Shown: positions 6,027 to 13,925, counted from the stretch's first letter. The stretch is DNA of 20,449 bases from Pseudomonadota bacterium (GCA_023431055.1 JAEYXX010000008.1:1-20449), one strand, 5' to 3'. A program made the numbers and translations. Notes: generated by a model from the letters alone, not told the origin.

Positions 6027-7346
6027 ATGCGCAACATTGCCCTGATACTCAACAGTGACCAACCTCGTAGCGGTGTGTTTGCCGACTACCCCCACGGCAA
6101 CTCACTCGGCATTCCCATGTATGCCTTAGCCAGCACCGAGCTGTCGGCATTTTGCTGCATCGTCATCACCAACTACGCCGATCAACGCGAACTGCTGCGC
6201 TGCAGGGTGCAGTTGCAGCGCTATCTGCAACAAGGCGGGAAATTGGTCTTCAACGGGCACGTGGTGTACCCCTTCCTGGATGAGCTGCAGCCCTACAAAG
6301 CTACGCACGAAACTGGCCTGGCGGGATTGCAGGTATACAACCTTAATGCTCACCCGATCTTCACCGACATCGAAAACAGTGAGCTGACCTATCGCAAGGG
6401 GGTTGCCGGCTTTTATGGCCGCGGCTTCAATCCACCGCCAGCCGGCGCACAGGTGCTTACCGAGTTGGGCAGCCAGGCCCGCCTGCCGCTGGACTGGCTC
6501 TACACATACCCTGGCGGCGGCCAATTGCTGGCGCATGCCGGCAACGACTTTCTGTCCTTCAGCAACGCACCTTCCGCGCACGGCATGCGTCAGGCGTTTT
6601 ACGAATGGGCCGCCGCCACGCCAGTGCCCGGTGCAGGGGTTGCAACGAGCAAGGCGGCACGATACCTCGCCGAGCTGTTCCCGAAGGCGGACCCCACAAC
6701 GAGCCTCGACAAAGCACACGCCGCACGCGTGTGCTTTGTCGAGGGGGGGACCTATTTCCACCACCGTACCCTGCACACACCCGAGTTCGCCCCTTACTTG
6801 CAGATGCACCGCCATGTGCTCGATCTAACCCCGGACGACTTCGCCGCCGCAGACACCCTGGTGTTCTGCTGTGACACCCGCGGCGACCTGATCGCCCGCC
6901 ATCGCAACGCCATTGCCCGGTTTCTGGAGCAAGGCAAGACCGTGGTAGCCATGGGTAACACCAACCCACAGCAGTGGCTGCCACAGGTTCGCTGGACCGA
7001 CTGTCCCACCAACTTTTGGTGGTGGATCACCCCCGGAGCGGACTCCGGCCTGCGCCTGGTATGGCCCGAGCACTCGCTGTTCAACTACATCAGCTTGGCC
7101 GATGCCACTTGGCACCAGCACGGCTCGTTTGCCGTCCCCGAAGGGGCTCGCTCGCTTATCGACAAAGAAGGCTGCGGCTCCGTGCTTTACGAAGACAGCC
7201 ACTCCACGCCCGGGCGCCTGATTGTTACCTCGCTGGATCCCTGCTACCACCACGGCAGCTACTTCATGCCGGCCACTACGCGCTTTCTGCGGGGCTTTTT
7301 GCCTTGGCTGCACGCACACACGACCCGAGCCGAGCTGCCGATCTAG
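6027..7346 (+). CDS. Two-repeat glutamine-amidotransferase-like protein of unknown function
   Basis: This 439-residue protein has no signal peptide or membrane segment. It is built of two related halves. CIVITNYADQRELL...QQGGKLVFNG (about 44-77) parallels TLVFCCDTRGDLI...EQGKTVVAMG (about 277-310), and HPIFTDI (109-115) parallels HSLFNYI (349-355). Each half has the beta-strand/turn layout of class-I amidotransferase-like (ThuA/DJ-1-type) domains. I see no clear Cys-His-Glu triad at the usual nucleophile elbow; the CC pairs (43-44, 281-282) are not in a G-x-C-x-G context. It may be a binding or scaffold protein, not an amidase. It is the first gene divergent from lysR and lies beside the transporter operon, so it probably belongs to the same pathway. 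A perfect 17-bp hairpin sits at the joint between the halves. Not recognised by name. Confidence 0.6.
   Translation: MRNIALILNSDQPRSGVFADYPHGNSLGIPMYALASTELSAFCCIVITNYADQRELLRCRVQLQRYLQQGGKLVFNGHVVYPFLDELQPYKATHETGLAGLQVYNLNAHPIFTDIENSELTYRKGVAGFYGRGFNPPPAGAQVLTELGSQARLPLDWLYTYPGGGQLLAHAGNDFLSFSNAPSAHGMRQAFYEWAAATPVPGAGVATSKAARYLAELFPKADPTTSLDKAHAARVCFVEGGTYFHHRTLHTPEFAPYLQMHRHVLDLTPDDFAAADTLVFCCDTRGDLIARHRNAIARFLEQGKTVVAMGNTNPQQWLPQVRWTDCPTNFWWWITPGADSGLRLVWPEHSLFNYISLADATWHQHGSFAVPEGARSLIDKEGCGSVLYEDSHSTPGRLIVTSLDPCYHHGSYFMPATTRFLRGFLPWLHAHTTRAELPI
6704..6744. repeat. Perfect 17-bp inverted repeat inside the amidotransferase-like gene
   Basis: CCTCGACAAAGCACACG (6704-6720) and its exact reverse complement (6728-6744) flank a 7-base loop. 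It is in coding sequence for residues about 226-240, at the linker between the two halves of the protein. No T-run follows, so it is not a standard terminator. Confidence 0.85.
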
Positions 7347-7545
7347 ATGTCTGTCCAACCTGCCACGCCAGGCGCTAGCGCCGCATTACCAATAAGCGGG
7401 CGCGTTGGCGTACAAAATTACTTCACGAATAGTTCCAATCATTAAGTTTCTCTTGATTTTTAATGGGGATAGAATCATACGCAAATAACAATCAACAAGA
7501 TTTAGACCTACACTTTCGGTCCCATATCAAGCAAAAGTGGCTCAC
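7347..7545. other. Intergenic region upstream of the transporter operon
   Basis: The first part holds a perfect 12-bp palindrome GGCGCTAGCGCC (7371-7382), perhaps the end signal of the preceding gene. The second part carries promoter block B. No gene is seen. Confidence 0.5.
7415..7475 (+). promoter_or_regulatory. Promoter/LysR-binding block B, duplicate of block A
   Basis: This block is homologous to 5795-5855 at a constant offset of 1620 bp, strongest over 7415-7457 (about 31 of 43 identical), with the same TAGAAT (7470-7475). It retains the sequence that encodes the first lysR codons in block A, but the start codon complement is changed (GAAT for GCAT), so here it is non-coding. A weak Fur-box-like stretch (about 11 of 19) lies at 7481-7499. 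It probably drives the operon from 7546 under the same LysR regulator. Confidence 0.55.
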
Positions 7546-8649
7546 ATGGTGCACAGATATCTCACACTCAGTTTGGCCGGTTTGCTGGCCAGCGCGCTGC
7601 TCCAGGCCTCCGACGCACTCGCACAACCCCTTGTCTTCAGGGATGTAGTGGGCAATGAAATCGCGCTCAAGGCACAACCGCAGCGCATCGTGACGCTGCC
7701 CAACCCGGCTGCGGCAACCCTGATTGCCTTGGATGGCAGCACCCGGCGCATCGTGGGCATGAACCAGATATCCAAACACGCCTTCGCAGACGGGATGATG
7801 GATGTCATGTTCCCCGAAGCCGCCACCATCACCAGCGACATCTTGGCCGAGAATGGCGGCTGGCTGCCCAATGTCGAGGCCATCGCCGCCCTGAAGCCGG
7901 ATCTGGTCATCCAATGGGGCCGGCGCGGCGACGATATCGTGGCCCCTCTGCGCAATGCTGGGCTGCCGGTTGCCTTGATGGTCGGCGGCGGCAACGGCGG
8001 CACGGAAGAGCTGGCGCGCGAGAACATGCGCATGGCTGCCGAGATTACCGGCCAGATACCCAAACTGGCGCAACTGCTCGACTGGCGTGACCGAGTCATG
8101 GTGCAAATCAGCAGTACCCTGGCCAAGGCTGGTGAGGTGCAGATGCCGCGCATCCTGCACCTGCGCGCGGCCAACACTCACCTGACCGCCACCGGGCGCA
8201 ACAGTTACCAGCACGGTTTTATCGAGCTGGTAGGCGCACAGAACGTGGCCGCCGAGCTGGGGGTGGAAAGCTCGGTCACCAGCGAACAGATCCTGGCCTG
8301 GCAGCCAGACATCATCCTGCTGTCTTCAGCCGATCCCGAGGCCCTGCCGCAAAGGGTGTACGACGACCCCATTTTGTCGCACCTGTCGGCGGCGCAACAC
8401 CAGCGTATCTACAAGACGCCGCAGGGCGGCTACATCTGGGACAGCGCCTCCCCGGAAAATCCGTTCACCTGGATGTGGCTGGCCAATCTCACCCACCCGG
8501 AGCTTTTTGCCTTCGACCTGCGTCAGGAGCTGCGTCAGGGGTTCAGGCTGCTCTACGATTTTGAGCTGTCGGACGCCGATATCGACCGCATCCTGCGCCT
8601 GGACGTGAATGCCGGAGCGCGCGGCTACCAGGTGTTTTCCTCGCCATGA
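7546..8649 (+). CDS. BtuF/FecB-type periplasmic binding protein
   Basis: The 367-residue protein has a cleavable signal peptide (VHRYLTLSLAGLLASALLQA, then an ALA-type cleavage site near residue 26) and the fold of periplasmic binding proteins for siderophores, haem and cobalamin. The first lobe contains PQRIVTLPNPAAATLIALDG and RRIVGM, followed by NVEAIAALKPDLVIQWG; the second contains ELVGAQNVAAELG and SEQILAWQPDIILLSSADPE. It presents the ligand to the FecCD permease encoded next. I chose ATG 7546; a GTG nine bases upstream (7537) is possible, and neither has a strong ribosome site. Its stop overlaps the permease start (ATGA), so it is the first gene of a tightly coupled operon. This is not a PhnD-type phosphonate binding protein. 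Confidence 0.9.
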   Translation: MVHRYLTLSLAGLLASALLQASDALAQPLVFRDVVGNEIALKAQPQRIVTLPNPAAATLIALDGSTRRIVGMNQISKHAFADGMMDVMFPEAATITSDILAENGGWLPNVEAIAALKPDLVIQWGRRGDDIVAPLRNAGLPVALMVGGGNGGTEELARENMRMAAEITGQIPKLAQLLDWRDRVMVQISSTLAKAGEVQMPRILHLRAANTHLTATGRNSYQHGFIELVGAQNVAAELGVESSVTSEQILAWQPDIILLSSADPEALPQRVYDDPILSHLSAAQHQRIYKTPQGGYIWDSASPENPFTWMWLANLTHPELFAFDLRQELRQGFRLLYDFELSDADIDRILRLDVNAGARGYQVFSSP

Positions 8650-9695
8650 GTGCATCGACCGATTTCCTCGTCCCACCCGCGCAACGGCTGATCCAGAACC
8701 TGCTGCGCACGTTGCACTGGCCGTTACTGGTAGGCCTTTTGCTATCAGCCGTGTTGCTGGGTCTGACCACCGGTCGTTACTCACTGACGACCGGGCAGAT
8801 ACTGCAGGTGCTCTGGGATGCCGCGCACGGCCTTGAAGACGGCAGCGTCGATACGCTGGTGGTACTGAATGTGCGCCTACCGCGCATTCTTCTGGCAGCC
8901 CTGACCGGTGCTGGGCTGGCCATCTGCGGCGTAGCCTTGCAGACCCTGTTTCGCAATCCGCTGGTTTCGCCCAAGGTGCTGGGCCTGTCGTCGGGCTCGG
9001 CGCTGGGCGGCACTCTGGCCATTCTGGCCGGGCTGAGCGGTCCGCTGCTGATGGGAGCGACCTTCCTGTCGGCCTTTGGCGCGCTGTTTCTAGTGGTGCT
9101 GATTGCCAATGTGGCTGGCCGTACGCTGGTCGCCATCGTGCTGGCAGGCATTGTCATCGATGCCTTGTTTGCCGCTGGGGTTTCGCTGGTGCAGTACGCA
9201 GCCGACCCCGAAAGCAGCCTGCCAGCCATCGTCTTCTGGCTCATGGGCAGTTTTGCCTCGGCCAGCTGGGACAAGCTCCAGCAGGTCGCGCCGGTACTGC
9301 TGGTGAGCATTTTCCTGCTGCATCGTATGCGTTTCCGCATTGCCGTGCTGGCGATGGGCGACGACGAGGCGCGGTCCTTTGGTATCCGCGTTGGGCAGTC
9401 ACGCATAGTGGTTTTCCTGCTGATTTCGCTGGTCATCGGCGCCTGCGTGACGGCCTCCGGCGTAGTGGGCTGGGTGGGGCTGGTCATTCCCCACATGGCG
9501 CGCCTGCTGGTGGGTGAGGACCAGATGCGCCTGTACCCGAGCACCGTGCTGCTGGGGGCGTCCTTCATGGTCTTTACCGACACCCTGGCACGCAGCCTGA
9601 CCGCCTCGGAAATCCCCCTGGGCGTGCTGACCGCGGTGATCGGCGCCCCGGTATTCATCTATTTGCTCTGCACACGCAAGCGCAGGGGGTTCTGA
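8646..9695 (+). CDS. FecCD/BtuC-type ABC transporter permease
   Basis: The 349-residue integral membrane protein has about nine to ten hydrophobic segments beginning near residue 28 (WPLLVGLLLSAVLLGL). Family hallmarks are VRLPRILLAALTGAGLAICG, then LQTLFRNPLVSPKVLGLSSG in the first half, and GWVGLVIPHMARLLVGED near the cytoplasmic coupling loop. FecCD proteins form a homodimeric or heterodimeric channel for iron-siderophore, haem or cobalamin import. Only one permease gene is present, so a homodimer is expected, as in BtuC. The start overlaps the binding-protein stop and the end overlaps the ATPase start by one base. Ligand specificity cannot be read from the sequence. Confidence 0.93.
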   Translation: MSASTDFLVPPAQRLIQNLLRTLHWPLLVGLLLSAVLLGLTTGRYSLTTGQILQVLWDAAHGLEDGSVDTLVVLNVRLPRILLAALTGAGLAICGVALQTLFRNPLVSPKVLGLSSGSALGGTLAILAGLSGPLLMGATFLSAFGALFLVVLIANVAGRTLVAIVLAGIVIDALFAAGVSLVQYAADPESSLPAIVFWLMGSFASASWDKLQQVAPVLLVSIFLLHRMRFRIAVLAMGDDEARSFGIRVGQSRIVVFLLISLVIGACVTASGVVGWVGLVIPHMARLLVGEDQMRLYPSTVLLGASFMVFTDTLARSLTASEIPLGVLTAVIGAPVFIYLLCTRKRRGF

Positions 9696-10549
9696 TGCAC
9701 ACCACAGACCACGGCATCCACGTGCGCATGTGCAAGGCCGAAGTGCGCTTTGGCCCACGCTGCATCTTTCGCGATCTCAGCTTTGCCGTACCCAGAGGCG
9801 AGACCATGGCCATTCTTGGCCCCAATGGGCGCGGCAAGACCACCCTGCTCAAGGCCTTGCTCGGCTCGCAGCGCCTGACCCAAGGCCGGCGTGAGGCACC
9901 CCGGCTGATCGGCTATGTGCCGCAGCACCACCATGGCGGCGAAAATCACCACTGCATCGATGTGGTGCTGATGGCCCGAGCCGCGTTGCTGCCGATGTTC
10001 TCCGTACCCTCACGGCATGATCACGATCTAGCGCTGCGCGCGCTAGATCATGTCGGCGCGAGGCATCTGGCTCAGCAGTGTTTTGGCAGCCTCTCCGGCG
10101 GTGAGAGGCAGATCGTACTGCTGGCACGAGCCCTGGCAACCGGCGCAGAGCTGCTGGTGCTGGACGAACCGGCCGCGGCGCTGGACCTGGCCAACCAGGA
10201 TCTGCTGTTGGGGGTGCTGTTCGAGCTGCGTCGCCAACGCAGCCATACCGTGATTTTCACCACCCACCATCCCCAGCACGCACTCTACCTGGCCGATAAG
10301 GCACTGCTGATGCACGAAGGTGACAACGTGCGCTTTGGCATGGCCAGCGAGCTGCTGAGCGAAAGCGAGCTCTCCCAGCTCTATGGCATGCCTTTGCGCC
10401 GCCTTCAGGTGCAAGCAGGCGAGTACCAGCAAAGTACCGTGTTCCCGCTGTTTGGCTTGCGCAAACAGAACTGCCAATGCTCTCACGAGATATCCCGGCG
10501 GGGGATTACCCCTGCTTCTTCCCCTGGAACCCAAAGGAGCTTCCAATGA
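9695..10549 (+). CDS. ABC transporter ATP-binding protein (FepC/BtuD-type)
   Basis: The 284-residue ATPase partners the preceding permease. Walker A is GPNGRGKTTLL (about residues 43-53), which satisfies GxxGxGKT although Arg replaces the usual Cys/Ala/Ser. The Q-loop is in IGYVPQ, the signature is LSGGERQ, Walker B is LLVLDEP, and the switch His lies in FTTHHP. An unusual His cluster (QHHHGGENHHC) directly follows the Q-loop and could respond to metal, which is inference. The C-terminal tail after about residue 245 is Cys/Arg/Ser-rich and unlike family members. The stop overlaps the start of the FmdE-like gene, where AAGGAG (10533-10538) serves as ribosome site. A perfect 10-bp inverted repeat lies within the gene. 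Confidence 0.92.
   Translation: MHTTDHGIHVRMCKAEVRFGPRCIFRDLSFAVPRGETMAILGPNGRGKTTLLKALLGSQRLTQGRREAPRLIGYVPQHHHGGENHHCIDVVLMARAALLPMFSVPSRHDHDLALRALDHVGARHLAQQCFGSLSGGERQIVLLARALATGAELLVLDEPAAALDLANQDLLLGVLFELRRQRSHTVIFTTHHPQHALYLADKALLMHEGDNVRFGMASELLSESELSQLYGMPLRRLQVQAGEYQQSTVFPLFGLRKQNCQCSHEISRRGITPASSPGTQRSFQ
10025..10049. repeat. Perfect 10-bp inverted repeat inside the ATPase gene
   Basis: GATCTAGCGC (10025-10034) and GCGCTAGATC (10040-10049) flank a 5-base loop. It may be coincidental in coding DNA. Confidence 0.6.
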
Positions 10550-11064
10550 AACACGATGCTATTTCCTATCTGGAAAACGGCGAAGAGTTCACCGTCACCT
10601 GCGATGAGCTGCTCAAGTACCACGGACCGGGCTATCCGGGCGGCGTGGTGCATGGACTGAAGGTGATGCAACGCGCCTGGCCACTGCTCGACGAGGGCCG
10701 CCTGCCTGAACGTCGCGAAGTACGCTGCGTGACCGCCTTTGGCGGCCCCGGCGGTCGCGATGCAATTGAGTTCGTCACCCGAGGCCTGACCGAAGGGCGC
10801 TATATCGTTGACAAAGCGCTGGGTGAAGGCGTGGAAGAATCTCCAGGCGGGCGCTACTACTTCCGCTTCGAATACCGTGGCAAGGCGGTGGAAATCACCA
10901 TTCGTCCGGGTCATGTGCGCCCCGAGTTCATCCAGTTGGCACGCAAGCAAGACCGCACTCCCGAGGAGGAAGCTGCACTGGTCAAGATGAAACTTGAGAT
11001 GAGTGGCCGACTGATCAGGATGCCCAGCGAAGAGCTCTACGACGCCAAGGTTATTGCCGCATGA
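10546..11064 (+). CDS. FmdE-like protein linking the transporter to the C-P lyase genes
   Basis: The 172-residue cytoplasmic protein resembles the FmdE family (named from formylmethanofuran dehydrogenase subunit E). CDELLKYHGPGYPGGVVHGL near residues 19-38 parallels the family's F-HGHxCPG-x-x-x-G signature. RDAIEFVTRGLTEGRYIVDK parallels the DAIQ-x-LTGCTxGKGN region, and YYFRFEYRGKAVEITIRPG the following strand. The signature Cys is replaced by Tyr and the second His by Pro, so metal binding would differ from standard FmdE. FmdE-type proteins are often encoded beside FecCD-type transporters, which fits. It starts at ATG 10546, overlapping the ATPase stop, and its stop overlaps the phnG ATG. 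I see no FmdE in textbook C-P lyase operons. Family assignment is moderate; the function is unknown. Confidence 0.6.
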   Translation: MKHDAISYLENGEEFTVTCDELLKYHGPGYPGGVVHGLKVMQRAWPLLDEGRLPERREVRCVTAFGGPGGRDAIEFVTRGLTEGRYIVDKALGEGVEESPGGRYYFRFEYRGKAVEITIRPGHVRPEFIQLARKQDRTPEEEAALVKMKLEMSGRLIRMPSEELYDAKVIAA

Positions 11065-11507
11065 GTAGAATGGCGCAGCAGGAGCGCACGCAGTGGCTGG
11101 GGCTTCTGTCCCGAGCTGACTGCGCCTGGCTGGAGCAGCTCTGGCTGCAACTGGAGCAGCACCTGCAGCCCCGGATGCTGGCCGGACCTGAGACCGGCAT
11201 GCTGCGCCTGACCACCCAGGCCAGCGGCTCGCCGGTGGGCTTCCAGTTTGGCGAAGCCACCTGCAGCCGCTGCGTGGTCGAGATCGGGCTGCACCGCGGT
11301 TACGCGGTGCAGCTTGGCTCCGACCTGCGCAAGGCCCAGCTCTCGGCATGCCTCGACGCACTGTTCCAGGGTATGGCGCCCACCGAGCGCGCCGCCTGCC
11401 TGGAGCCGATAAGCCTACGCCTCGCCGAACAACAGGCTGAACGCGAGCGCCTGGTAGCGGCGACCCGCGTGCACTTTTACACCACCAAGACCTCCGGTGC
11501 CTCATGA
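11061..11507 (+). CDS. phnG: C-P lyase core complex subunit PhnG
   Basis: The 148-residue protein has the PhnG pattern: RTQWLGLLSRADCAWLEQLW at the N terminus, TGMLRLTTQASGSPVGFQFG leading into GEATCSRCVVEIG, then YAVQLGSDLRKAQLSACLDA and the ending ATRVHFYTTKTSG. In Escherichia coli PhnG packs with PhnI and PhnH in the PhnGHIJ core and is needed, with PhnI, PhnH and PhnL, for attaching the phosphonate to the ribose of ATP. Length is normal (E. coli 150). ATGA overlaps on both sides indicate translational coupling with the FmdE-like gene and phnH. Confidence 0.93.
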   Translation: MSRMAQQERTQWLGLLSRADCAWLEQLWLQLEQHLQPRMLAGPETGMLRLTTQASGSPVGFQFGEATCSRCVVEIGLHRGYAVQLGSDLRKAQLSACLDALFQGMAPTERAACLEPISLRLAEQQAERERLVAATRVHFYTTKTSGAS

Positions 11508-12070
11508 GAATCCCCTTGCAGGCATCTGCATCCTTATCGTTCCAGCACCAGCAGGCCAGAGCTTATCGCACGTTACTGATGGCCTTTGCTTACCCCGCTC
11601 GCCTGCAGCAACTGGAGGTAGGCGCCATGCAGGCCTGCATCGACTGCCTGCTGGACACCGCGACCCGGGTTGCCTTGAGTGTTGGCAGCCATGCCTGGTG
11701 CGAACGAATCCTGGCCACCGGAGCCATGCTTTCATCACAGCCCGAGTGGGTGTTCGCCGGTCCAGCACTGGCCGATCTTGACAGCATTCCGACCGGCAGT
11801 CGCGAGGCACCCGAGGAGGGTGCCACAGCGGTGATCGGCGTTGAGGCATTGTCCGAAACCGCCTTGCACACCCCCGGCGAGCTGTGCATCGGTGCCCGGG
11901 GCGCGGGCCTGAAAGAGCCCACACTGCTGTTTGTCAGCGGTCTCAAGCGCGGTGTCATCGAACACCACCAGGCCTGGCATGGCGAGTACCCGTGCGGGGT
12001 GGACCTTCTATTATGCGCGGGGCGTCAGGTTGTGGCCCTGCCCCGCCATCTGACATTGGAGCTACGTTGA
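11504..12070 (+). CDS. phnH: C-P lyase core complex subunit PhnH
   Basis: The 188-residue protein matches PhnH. The N-terminal QQARAYRTLLMAFAYPARLQ corresponds to the family's Q-x-x-FR-x-LM-AMA-PG segment. The ending with YPCGVDLLLCAGRQVVALPR matches the FP-GVD...LPR signature. PhnH is a structural subunit of the PhnGHIJ core, related in fold to pyridoxal-phosphate transferases but without the cofactor. Length is close to E. coli PhnH (194). The start overlaps the phnG stop and the stop TGA shares a base with the phnI ATG (12070). The middle part is more diverged than in typical members. Confidence 0.9.
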   Translation: MRIPLQASASLSFQHQQARAYRTLLMAFAYPARLQQLEVGAMQACIDCLLDTATRVALSVGSHAWCERILATGAMLSSQPEWVFAGPALADLDSIPTGSREAPEEGATAVIGVEALSETALHTPGELCIGARGAGLKEPTLLFVSGLKRGVIEHHQAWHGEYPCGVDLLLCAGRQVVALPRHLTLELR

Positions 12071-13116
12071 TGTACGTCCCGATCAAGGGTGGCGAGCAGG
12101 CCGTTGCGGCGTCCCGCCTGGCCGTGGAGCGGGCGCGGCGCGGCGACGAATCGCTGGCCGATATCGAGATTGCCCAGATCATCGCGCAGATGGGCCTGGC
12201 ACTCGACCGGGTCATGAGCGAAGGAGGGCTCTACGACCCGCGCCTGGCCGCCATTGCCTTCAAGCAGGCCCAGGGTGATCTGGCCGAAGCGATTTTCCTG
12301 TTGCGCGCGCACCGCGCCCGTCTGCCCGATTTCGGTCTGGCCGCGCCGATCGACCTGACGCAACTGCGCTATCAACGGCATATCTCGGCTACCCAGAAAG
12401 AGCTGGCCGGCGGGCAGATCCTAGGGGCCACTTACGACTACACCCACCGGCTGCTGGATTTCAGGCTGGAAACCACACAGCCTCGTCCGGAGCTTGAGCC
12501 GTCAGTCGTTGGCGCGGATCAAGCGTTTGAGTCTCCGCTGAACGATCATGCCGAGCTGATTGCCCAGGAGGCCGCACAAGCCCCTGTGGACATCACCCGC
12601 ACCCCATTGTCAGCCAAGGCCACGCCCAGCGAGCGGCTGGCTCACCTGGCGCGCGGCGAGGAAGGCTATCTGACCGGGCTGGCCTACGAGCGCCTGCGCA
12701 AGGCTGGGGCAGCCCATCCTTATGTGGCCGAGCTGGCCATGGGCAGCGTGGAGGTGGTGGTGGAGCTGGAGGACATCGGCCTGAGCGTGTCCATCGGTGA
12801 TTTGCCGCTGACGATCTGCACCAGCCTGCAACCCAATCTTGGCGACACGCCACACTTGCAAAGCGGCTTTGGCATTGCCTTCGGCGCCAATGAGCGCAAG
12901 GCGGTAGCGATGGCGGTGGTGGACCAGCACATCAAGGCCGGACAGGCCCATGCCGATGTGCTGATGCACTGCGATGGTGTGGCGGCGGCGGGCTATGTCA
13001 GCCATCTCAAGCTGCCGCACTACTCGGACTTCGATGCCGATATCGCCCGGCTGCGAAGGATACGCGCCCAGCAAGCGGCAAGCGCGAACCGCGAACAGAA
13101 CCAGAGCGACTCATGA
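12070..13116 (+). CDS. phnI: C-P lyase core complex subunit PhnI
   Basis: The 348-residue protein begins MYVPIKGGEQAV, then DRVMSEGGLYDPRLAAIAFK and GDLAEAIFLLRAHRARLP, the diagnostic PhnI N terminus. The C terminus has SHLKLPHYSDF with two His (residues 312 and 317) at the spacing of the E. coli zinc-site residues His328 and His333. PhnI alone is a nucleosidase that removes the purine base; with PhnG, PhnH and PhnL it displaces adenine from ATP with the phosphonate. Start choice is firm: the ATG shares a base with the phnH stop, and the family begins with this motif. The stop overlaps phnJ by 4 bases. Confidence 0.95.
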   Translation: MYVPIKGGEQAVAASRLAVERARRGDESLADIEIAQIIAQMGLALDRVMSEGGLYDPRLAAIAFKQAQGDLAEAIFLLRAHRARLPDFGLAAPIDLTQLRYQRHISATQKELAGGQILGATYDYTHRLLDFRLETTQPRPELEPSVVGADQAFESPLNDHAELIAQEAAQAPVDITRTPLSAKATPSERLAHLARGEEGYLTGLAYERLRKAGAAHPYVAELAMGSVEVVVELEDIGLSVSIGDLPLTICTSLQPNLGDTPHLQSGFGIAFGANERKAVAMAVVDQHIKAGQAHADVLMHCDGVAAAGYVSHLKLPHYSDFDADIARLRRIRAQQAASANREQNQSDS

Positions 13117-13925
13117 ACTACGCCTATCTCGACCAGCCCTCCAAGCGCGAAATCCGTCGCAAGATCCTCAAGGCACTGTGCCTGCCGGGCCGGCAAATTC
13201 CCTTCAGCGCACCGGAGCTGCCGATAGCCTATGGCTGGGGTGTCGGCGGCATGGCCATCACCGCTGCGCTGCTGCATCCGGGCGACCGCCTGAAGGTGGC
13301 CGACCACGGCTCGGACGAGACCGTCAATGCCCTTAACATCCGCGACTTCTTCGCCAGGACCGCCGGTATTGAAACCACCCGAGAAACGGCGACCGCCAGC
13401 CTGATCCAAACACGCCAGCGGGTGCCCGAAATGCCGCTGTGCGAAGGCCAGGTGTTGATTTATCAGGTGCCGCGCCCCGACCCACTGCGCGGCTTTATCG
13501 ACAGCGCTCGCGAGGCGCGCCTGCGCCACGCTCACCACGACTACGGGCTGGTACGCACCGCGCTGTTCGAGATGTGGTCGCGCCATGGCGAGGCCAGCCT
13601 GGGCTATGACCATCCGGTGGTCGTCGCAGGCGGCGCGCTCATGTCGCCCTCGCCGGTACCGGCCATGGACAACGCCCGCCTGCACCTGATGCCCGCTCCG
13701 CAGATTTTCGGCGCGGCCCGCGAACGCCGAGTTTACGCCCTGCCCGCCTACTGCCCGGTGCAAAGCCTGGCATTCGAAGACGTGGACTGCATACCACCGA
13801 AGGTGCCCGGCAACTGCCTGATCTGTGGCAGCACCGAGCACTACCTCGACAACATCGGGACCGGCGCAGCCCCCCACTGGGTGTGCTCGGACTCCGAAGC
13901 CTGCCGGAGCCGCTCCCGTGTTTGA
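13113..13925 (+). CDS. phnJ: C-P lyase radical-SAM subunit PhnJ
   Basis: The 270-residue catalytic subunit breaks the C-P bond of 5-phosphoribosyl-1-phosphonate using a 4Fe-4S cluster and S-adenosylmethionine. The conserved cysteines are at residues 235, 238, 258 and 264 (NCLICGS, then WVCSDSEAC), equivalent to E. coli C241, C244 and C266 (cluster) and C272 (catalytic thiyl). The glycine proposed to carry the radical, E. coli G32, corresponds to G26 in LPGRQIPF. Other PhnJ landmarks are YGWGVGG, DHGSDETVNALNIRDFF, LIQTRQRVPE and QIFGAARERRVYALP. The protein therefore looks catalytically competent, though clearly diverged, with a slightly short Cys238-Cys258 spacing (19 against 21 residues). 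It overlaps phnK by 8 bases. Confidence 0.96.
   Translation: MNYAYLDQPSKREIRRKILKALCLPGRQIPFSAPELPIAYGWGVGGMAITAALLHPGDRLKVADHGSDETVNALNIRDFFARTAGIETTRETATASLIQTRQRVPEMPLCEGQVLIYQVPRPDPLRGFIDSAREARLRHAHHDYGLVRTALFEMWSRHGEASLGYDHPVVVAGGALMSPSPVPAMDNARLHLMPAPQIFGAARERRVYALPAYCPVQSLAFEDVDCIPPKVPGNCLICGSTEHYLDNIGTGAAPHWVCSDSEACRSRSRV

Noticed and set aside
8777..9658. 293-residue minus-strand open frame
   Set aside because: It is a shadow of the FecCD permease gene, with Ser/Arg/Thr-rich composition and no family features.
7546..10549. Phosphonate transporter PhnCDE
   Set aside because: The binding protein and permease have BtuF/FecCD signatures, not PhnD/PhnE ones, and a TonB receptor is present.
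7546..10549. Assigning the transporter specifically to vitamin B12, haem or one siderophore
   Set aside because: Sequence motifs define only the FecCD/BtuCDF class; no riboswitch or biosynthetic neighbour fixes the ligand.
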